From Corylus avellana (Eukaryota > Streptophyta > Magnoliopsida > Fagales > Betulaceae): a stretch of 64,000 nt of DNA. The position numbers and the translations under genes are program-made. The stretch is from positions 30,241,968 to 30,305,967 of the forward strand of contig NC_081545.1 of assembly GCF_901000735.1 (NCBI RefSeq). Reading direction: 5' to 3'. The notes under the pieces were generated by a model that made no database searches, had not been told where the DNA came from, and saw only the letters and a program-made list of their open reading frames with translations. Positions 58,626-64,000 of the stretch are shown here, piece by piece (position 1 is the first letter of the stretch; every line of letters begins with the position of its first letter).

Positions 58626-59111
58626 CAGTGGCGGAGCCAGACAATTTATATTTGGGGTGTTGCTAAAATTTTTTTTGCGTCCTAAAATTTTCTACATCCT
58701 CAAAAAAAAAAAAAAAAAGTCTAGAACTGCACTTTACGGTCTCTTAGAAGTACAAAATCATTAAGTATCGAATCTAAATTGAAGCTCTCAGCAAGTTAAT
58801 TCAATCAATTCATAAACCTAAAGTTTATTCATGAACTTAAAATTTTCAAGTTAAATCACGATCTCATAAGAGACAATCAAAGTTTATAAACATTAAACAA
58901 CAAAATAAACAATCATATGGATATTAAAGTTTAACATACATATGTATTAGATAAGGATTTTTTTTTTTTTTTGTTACCATACATATGTAATAAGTTTTGA
59001 CATTATTAAAGATTACCATCCTTGGAATTTTTTATTTTTAAAAATTTTTGGGAAAAAAAAAAATTTAAAATCTTCACGGCACCCCCAAAGGTCTATGTGG
59101 CTCCGCCACTA
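58626..59111. mobile_element. hAT-type non-autonomous element, 486 bp, with perfect 8-bp target duplication
   Basis: It begins CAGTGGCGGAGCCA and ends TGGCTCCGCCACTA, giving inverted ends of 14 bases with one mismatch at the tip. ACAACATA occurs exactly at 58618-58625 and 59112-59119. Eight bases is the hAT signature. The interior is AT-rich without a transposase frame. Same family as 48100-48293. Confidence 0.9.
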
Positions 59112-59954
59112 ACAACATAAATCTAACTTATGGCCAATTTCTCTTTTACGTACCATTAAAAAAAAAAAAAAAAATTGATAGAGAGGATTTTGAGATTCTG
59201 AAAATTTAGAAAAAAAAGACAATTTGTTTGGTTTAAAGTTTAAATTTTTTTTACACGTAGAAGAGAAGTTGACCATGAGTTGAGTTTGTGTTGTGTACGT
59301 ATCAAACCTCATATATATATAAATGCTACGAGAGCATGATATTATTCGATTCTGCATGTATAATCTACACAAGATCTCACAATTACAAGTGGGATTCTAT
59401 TTTAATTGCTAGAAGCTTTCTTCATAATTAATAATTAATAAAAAATAAAAAATAAAATTCATCATAATTATAACTTTATGAGTAATCCAACTTGTGAGAG
59501 TGACGAACATTATAATAAGTCTAGTATTTAGGGTAGCAAATAAATTGGAATATTATTCATAAATAATTCAATAATATAAACTCAAATGTAGCCCAGTTCA
59601 TTCATTAAACAAATCAAATTTCAATAAATATATAAGCTCATTTATTTAATGAGCTCAATTTGTATAAGCTGGATTCCACTTAATTTGGTAATGATCGCAT
59701 TTTAAATATTTTAAAAGATTTTAAAAGATAAATAAATATAATACACTTTAAATATCTAAAGAACAAGATTAAATTTGTTGGAAAAAAATAAATAAAGCAA
59801 CTTGAACATATAATATAGTTTGGTAATTAACTTGAACCAGCTAGCTAGCTCCTACTAGAAACGAAGTTATATGTATTTATTTTATTTATGAGCAGCCTCA
59901 CAAATTGTTAATTATGTCATTTTATTTATTTATGTGTTCAGTTCATTCACCTTC

Positions 59955-59960
<6 letters not shown>

Positions 59961-59986
<26 letters not shown>

Positions 59987-59987
59987 T
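59961..59987. repeat. TTA trinucleotide microsatellite
   Basis: About nine TTA units. Confidence 0.85.
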
Positions 59988-61292
59988 TTATAATTGTTGG
60001 CCCGTCTCCTTGCTGAGGTGGTATCCGGGGACCAGTGCAATGATGACGGTCAAGAGTTTGTCTTCCCTTCAAACCCGAGCTTTAAGGTTTTTTCATTGGT
60101 AGAGGAAGCTTGAAGTTGCCAAATAAAAAAGATAATTATAAATAATATATTCCTAGGGCTGAAGCACGCTTGTAATTCCCGTACGTATGACTTGCTCATA
60201 GTCTGTTAGACCAGATACCACTAATTTCTCGGGTAAAGATCAACAGCACGCGGCGTGTGAGGACTTGACCCTACATGGATCTTTGGCTGAGACCCGCCTG
60301 AGTTACCAACAAACTAGCACATGACCCAAACTGGGTCACGGCCAGGCGCCAACCATAGGTCAGTAGACCCACGCTGCTCTGACCCAGCGTGGGTTGGGTT
60401 GGGTTCGATCTTAGAGTAATCATGATCGATCCCAACTAATAGTCATGATTGATCCCAGCTAGCTGAGATCGATCAAGAATGCGTAAATTAGAGTTTATGG
60501 AATGTGTTTTTATTTTTTAAGCGTGCTTTAGAGTATGCAATTAGTTGTTTTGCTAATTACATAATTTGATTTGCATAACAGAAAGTTAGAATGTTTGAAA
60601 AACAGTAAAAAGTACTCTAGGTTAGTAAATACTTATAGAACCGTGTTCAGTCAATCATGTTAATTTTATTATAAACCGCGAGAACAAAACTTATGTGGTG
60701 AGCCTATTGTTTACAATTGAATTGGGATTTACCCTTAGTTGTGAAAGATACCATGAACCTATATATTTAGGTAAATAAATACTTGTAGAAAAGGAGGCTT
60801 TAAGCAAGAAAGAATAAAAATAAAAGTGAGTTTTATCATTTTTTTTGTAAGCATGCGCTGCTCGTGCCATTAAAATTTTGATTTGTTTATAGGGTGATTG
60901 GAGTCACGTATGTCATTGTTACTTGGGTCCTACGGTTTTAACCCGCACGACAAAGCCATCTTTGTTTATCTACAAAGTAAATAAAATACAAAAGGAAATA
61001 AAACAAGGAAAAGTGTCCTAAAAGTAAAAACTTGTGGTTTTGTTAAATAAAAGTCCACGTTTTAATTTGATAATTAAATGTCTCAATTTTGGTTTTGTGT
61101 CTAATAAGTCATTCATGGAATATGATCATCTCCAGTCTATTTTGGACTGGAGAATATTCAGTTCATGGCTAGAATTTCTTCTTAAAAATCTTAGAGCCAC
61201 AAATGAGACACTTATCCTACTAACAAAAAAATAATAATAAAATATTATTTCATATTAAAAAAAGTGTAAAATAAAATAATAAAAAAATAAGG

Positions 61293-61410
61293 GGTGGTTG
61301 GCCACCCAAGACCGCCAGGGTCAAATCTAAAAAAATAAAATAAAATTTCATTTGGCGATTGAGCCACCCCCAGGCCCAACGGGGGTGGTCCGGCCACCCC
61401 CAAGGGCCAA
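61293..61410. mobile_element. GC-rich GGGTGGCC core, fragment of the foldback family
   Basis: GGGGTGGTTGGCCACCC, GAGCCACCCCC, GGGGGTGGTCCGGCCACCCC mirror the central block of the elements at 55066 and 57216. No matching arms were found at this copy, so it is a fragment or a variant with lost ends. Confidence 0.5.
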
Positions 61411-62579
61411 AAGAAAAAATAAAAAAATTTGTTTCCCACCCCCAGTAGCTATGGCTCAAATCAAACATTTTACAGTGAATGTAAACCCCGATGGTCACGC
61501 CAAAGGAGAAAAATTCCACTGATTGCCTCAAAAAAATAAATAAATAAATAGCCGGTGCACGTTTTGAAACCTTAGTCAAGATCTTGAATTGGAAAATTGC
61601 ATAGATCTTTTTCTTTATTTTATGCTAAGAGTATGTAATTATTTTATAAAAGTTGACTAAAGCTTCTTTGATTCACCAAAGCATATCTGAAAATTGTTTG
61701 CAGTCATTAACAAGTATCCGATCAAGTTGACTATCTCATAATAATATCTTAATTAGTGAATAACAAATGAAAAGTATGCTGATCAAGCCATTGATATATT
61801 AATTAATTAAATGACCAGCTTGTATTATTTAAATCTTGCCCTAAAACACTGACAAAAATAGAAACAGATTGATGATCAGTGAACCTAAAGGCATTAATTT
61901 CAGAGTTAATTGGTTAAATTACATTCTCAGCAACAAAATTAGGTCTTCCTTGAGAACTTATACAAAATGACATGACATTTGATTAATTGGAGATGCTTTT
62001 GACCCAAGACTTTTTGCTACAATTTGGAAGCAAAATGAGATTAAGTAATCATTATTTTAGCTTAATTAACCCCAAAACCCAAAGGGAAAGGAATCTGAAA
62101 ACTTCCTGATCGAATGCGATAATTATTAGATACGGTTTTACTAGACATTGAGAAAGTAATTTTAGCCCAGAATGTCAATCAAATTGAAATTAAATAATAG
62201 GCTTTGTCTCCTTGATTTGGGTTTGGTGCTATAAAAACAAACTAGAGTATAAGTACTGTATTTTTTCAATGGTGGACTCCGTTTGTTTATTTTATGGAAA
62301 ATGTTTTATGTATTTTTCAATGTTTAGTGCGACTAAGAATAATTTTGATTTGACCAAAAAAACTTCGTTAGTTTTGAAAAATAGTTTCCGTTTTTTTCTT
62401 GTTTGCAAATTCCTGGGCACCTTCGAATGTCGTTAATATGTTTTGAGGGGAATTTTTTTTTTTTTCGAAAAAAATGTTTTGATATTATGACAAAAAGATT
62501 AAAACTGTTTTTTGTTTTTGAATGATTTGTTAAAAAAAATTTAACAAACCGAGCTTAATATGTCATATATAATTGGAAA

Positions 62580-62752
62580 ATAGTAATTGCTCTTCTAGTG
62601 TTCTCCTAGTGTTCTTCTAACTGTGATGTGGCTTTTAAAATCATCAATAAATTAAAGAGAAATAATGATAATCTCAAATTCAATGGTGATTTTAAAAGCC
62701 ACATCACAATTAGAAGGACACGAAGAAAACATTAAAAGAGCGCCTATCATTG
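62580..62752. mobile_element. foldback MITE-like element, about 170 bp
   Basis: GTGATGTGGCTTTTAAAATCAT on the left (62620-62645) is repeated inverted on the right as ATTTTAAAAGCCACATCAC, and pairing continues outward through TTCTAACT/AATTAGAA and GTGTT/AACAT to GCTCTT/AAGAGCG. No target duplication could be fixed. Confidence 0.7.
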
Positions 62753-63162
62753 CCTTAAATAATTGTTTGAATTGACACCTAATAGTTTGGAGAAAATTTC
62801 TCCAAATTCTGCCCAAAAAATTATAGTGAAACTATGATGTTATTTAAGTAGAAAGAGTCGTAATTCATCGAAAAAAAATTAATTAAATAAATAGGAGTCA
62901 GTAAGTAATTAAATTATCTTGTTTGAAAAACGTGTTTACAGAAAAGTCAACCAAAAAAACCCAAAAAAATAGACAAAAGCTTAAATATATAATTATTTTT
63001 TAGCACTCACTCTCGATCGCTTGCTTTAATGCTTTCCCTTCCCCCATTGTCTTTGTATGTAGTTTTATATGCACATGTACGCACTTGCTAGCGTCGGACG
63101 TCTGCAATGGATAACCCCCCCCAAAAAAAAAACGATGATAGAGACACTAAGAATGGGACTTT

Positions 63163-63164
<2 letters not shown>

Positions 63165-63208
<44 letters not shown>
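63165..63208. repeat. CA then TA compound microsatellite
   Basis: About 15 CA units followed by about 6 TA units. Confidence 0.9.
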
Positions 63209-64000
63209 ACACCCTCTAAAAATTATTAACAAACAAAAATGATTAAATTCACAATTTTTCATTAACTTAAATTTTTATGACAAATTAACGTGGTATTAGA
63301 GAGAATTCAAATCTTATTTTTATAATTTACTTCTTATTTTGATTAAATATATCACATATTAAGTTTAACTTATTAATAAAAAAAAGTTTAAACTCATATA
63401 AGGAAAAATGGTAGAATATTTTCTATCAATTTAAGTTAGGACAACTTAATTATAAAAAAAGAAACAAGATTGAGAGTGAAGAATGAAGTCATCAATTCGT
63501 TGTGTTATCTACAATCATGATGTCAATCTCTCTCTCTCCCCGTAAAAGTACATATTTATACATACATAACTCTTATCCAAAATAGTAACTATACATAACT
63601 CTTATCCTAAATAGTAACCATATGCAGCGGAAATTTTAATGAACATAACTTTTAAATTAAGAATGGCAATTTGTGTTCATATATCGGGTTCAAGTCGTAT
63701 CAAGATATCGGTATAAGATTATATAAGTTAACCCTAACTCGGTTAAATTTGTGTTAGGTTTGTAGGTCGTATAAAAAATTGTCAGCCCTTATGTTTGCGT
63801 ATCGGATTCAGGTATAAGTGTAATTAAAAGTGTTATACCTCTTAATCGTAACCCATTAATTTTGTTGCGTTCTACTTTAATCATTTGGAAACAGTAATGG
63901 CTTTTGGCAAATAGTTGTCCTTTAACCCAAAAGGGAAGAAAATAAAGATAGGAAAGCAAAATCTGAATAAGGAAAATAAAACCCACAATACATTAAAAGA

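Larger units (their letters stand above)
59120..64000. other. gene-free AT-rich DNA to the end of the window
   Basis: Apart from the repeats listed separately, nothing was recognised. A less AT-rich stretch at 60160-60480 has repeated GACCCA/TGGGTC and GATCGATC words and may be a fragment of an unknown repeat; it shows no coding frame or tRNA fold that I could support. Confidence 0.5.

Noticed and set aside
60160..60480. Possible tRNA or structured RNA gene in a GC-richer patch
   Set aside because: No cloverleaf with intact A and B boxes could be drawn; only short GACCCA/TGGGTC inverted words are visible.
1..64000. CRISPR arrays, prokaryotic operons or viral genes
   Set aside because: The window is spliced plant nuclear DNA. 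No spaced direct-repeat array, no Shine-Dalgarno-led gene runs and no viral coding blocks were seen.

Overview
This is AT-rich nuclear DNA from a flowering plant, most likely a woody eudicot. The genes have many short exons joined by long AT-rich introns, the families are typically plant (ALY/THO4, DUF295 F-box, GDSL lipase, GH17-X8 glucanase, MLP/Bet v 1), and small transposons fill the space between genes. The species cannot be named from the sequence. A run of exactly 100 N (17704-17803) is an assembly gap.

Layout, 1-47 kb (gene-rich): (1) an ALY3/ALY4-type mRNA export adaptor (+, coding 2011-5896, six coding exons, one GC-AG intron); (2) a convergent calmodulin-binding heat-shock-type class 3 lipase (-, 8273-12542); (3) an F-box/DUF295 gene (-, 15167-16258) with a tandem copy (-, 17804-18242) cut by the gap; (4) a mitochondrial NFU4/5-type Fe-S carrier (+, 19403-22691) with an old LINE in intron 3; (5) a GDSL esterase/lipase (+, 25024-27103); (6) a GPI-anchored GH17 beta-1,3-glucanase with X8 domain (-, 29538-33406) containing a 28-nt microexon; (7) an MLP-like Bet v 1 protein (-, 35453-36004); (8) an unrecognised 754-residue nuclear-looking protein in 11 exons (+, 37626-46489), with a duplicated module of SUMO-consensus sites plus a D-D/E-LDHI motif; (9) a single-repeat MYB/SANT protein (+, 46776-47090). 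All exon joins were done by hand; every gene closes in frame. The genes have unrelated jobs and do not form a pathway. ALY4, the lipase and the GDSL gene recall the Arabidopsis At5g37720-At5g37710-At5g37690 neighbourhood, which suggests conserved microsynteny.

Layout, 47-64 kb: no convincing gene. It is a nest of small DNA transposons. Clear units are a hAT-type pair (48100-48293 and 58626-59111, 8-bp target duplications), Mutator-type foldback elements with 9-bp duplications (50866-51044, 57216-57785; also 37022-37285 further left), and a roughly 1-kb foldback element (about 55066-56111) whose arms enclose a broken antisense piece of a host gene of the BPA1 (ACD11 binding partner) family. 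This last is the most novel object in the window: a Pack-MULE-like gene capture.

Three tRNA-derived SINE copies (two with clear target duplications), truncated LINE pieces, one tandem duplication and many microsatellites complete the picture.
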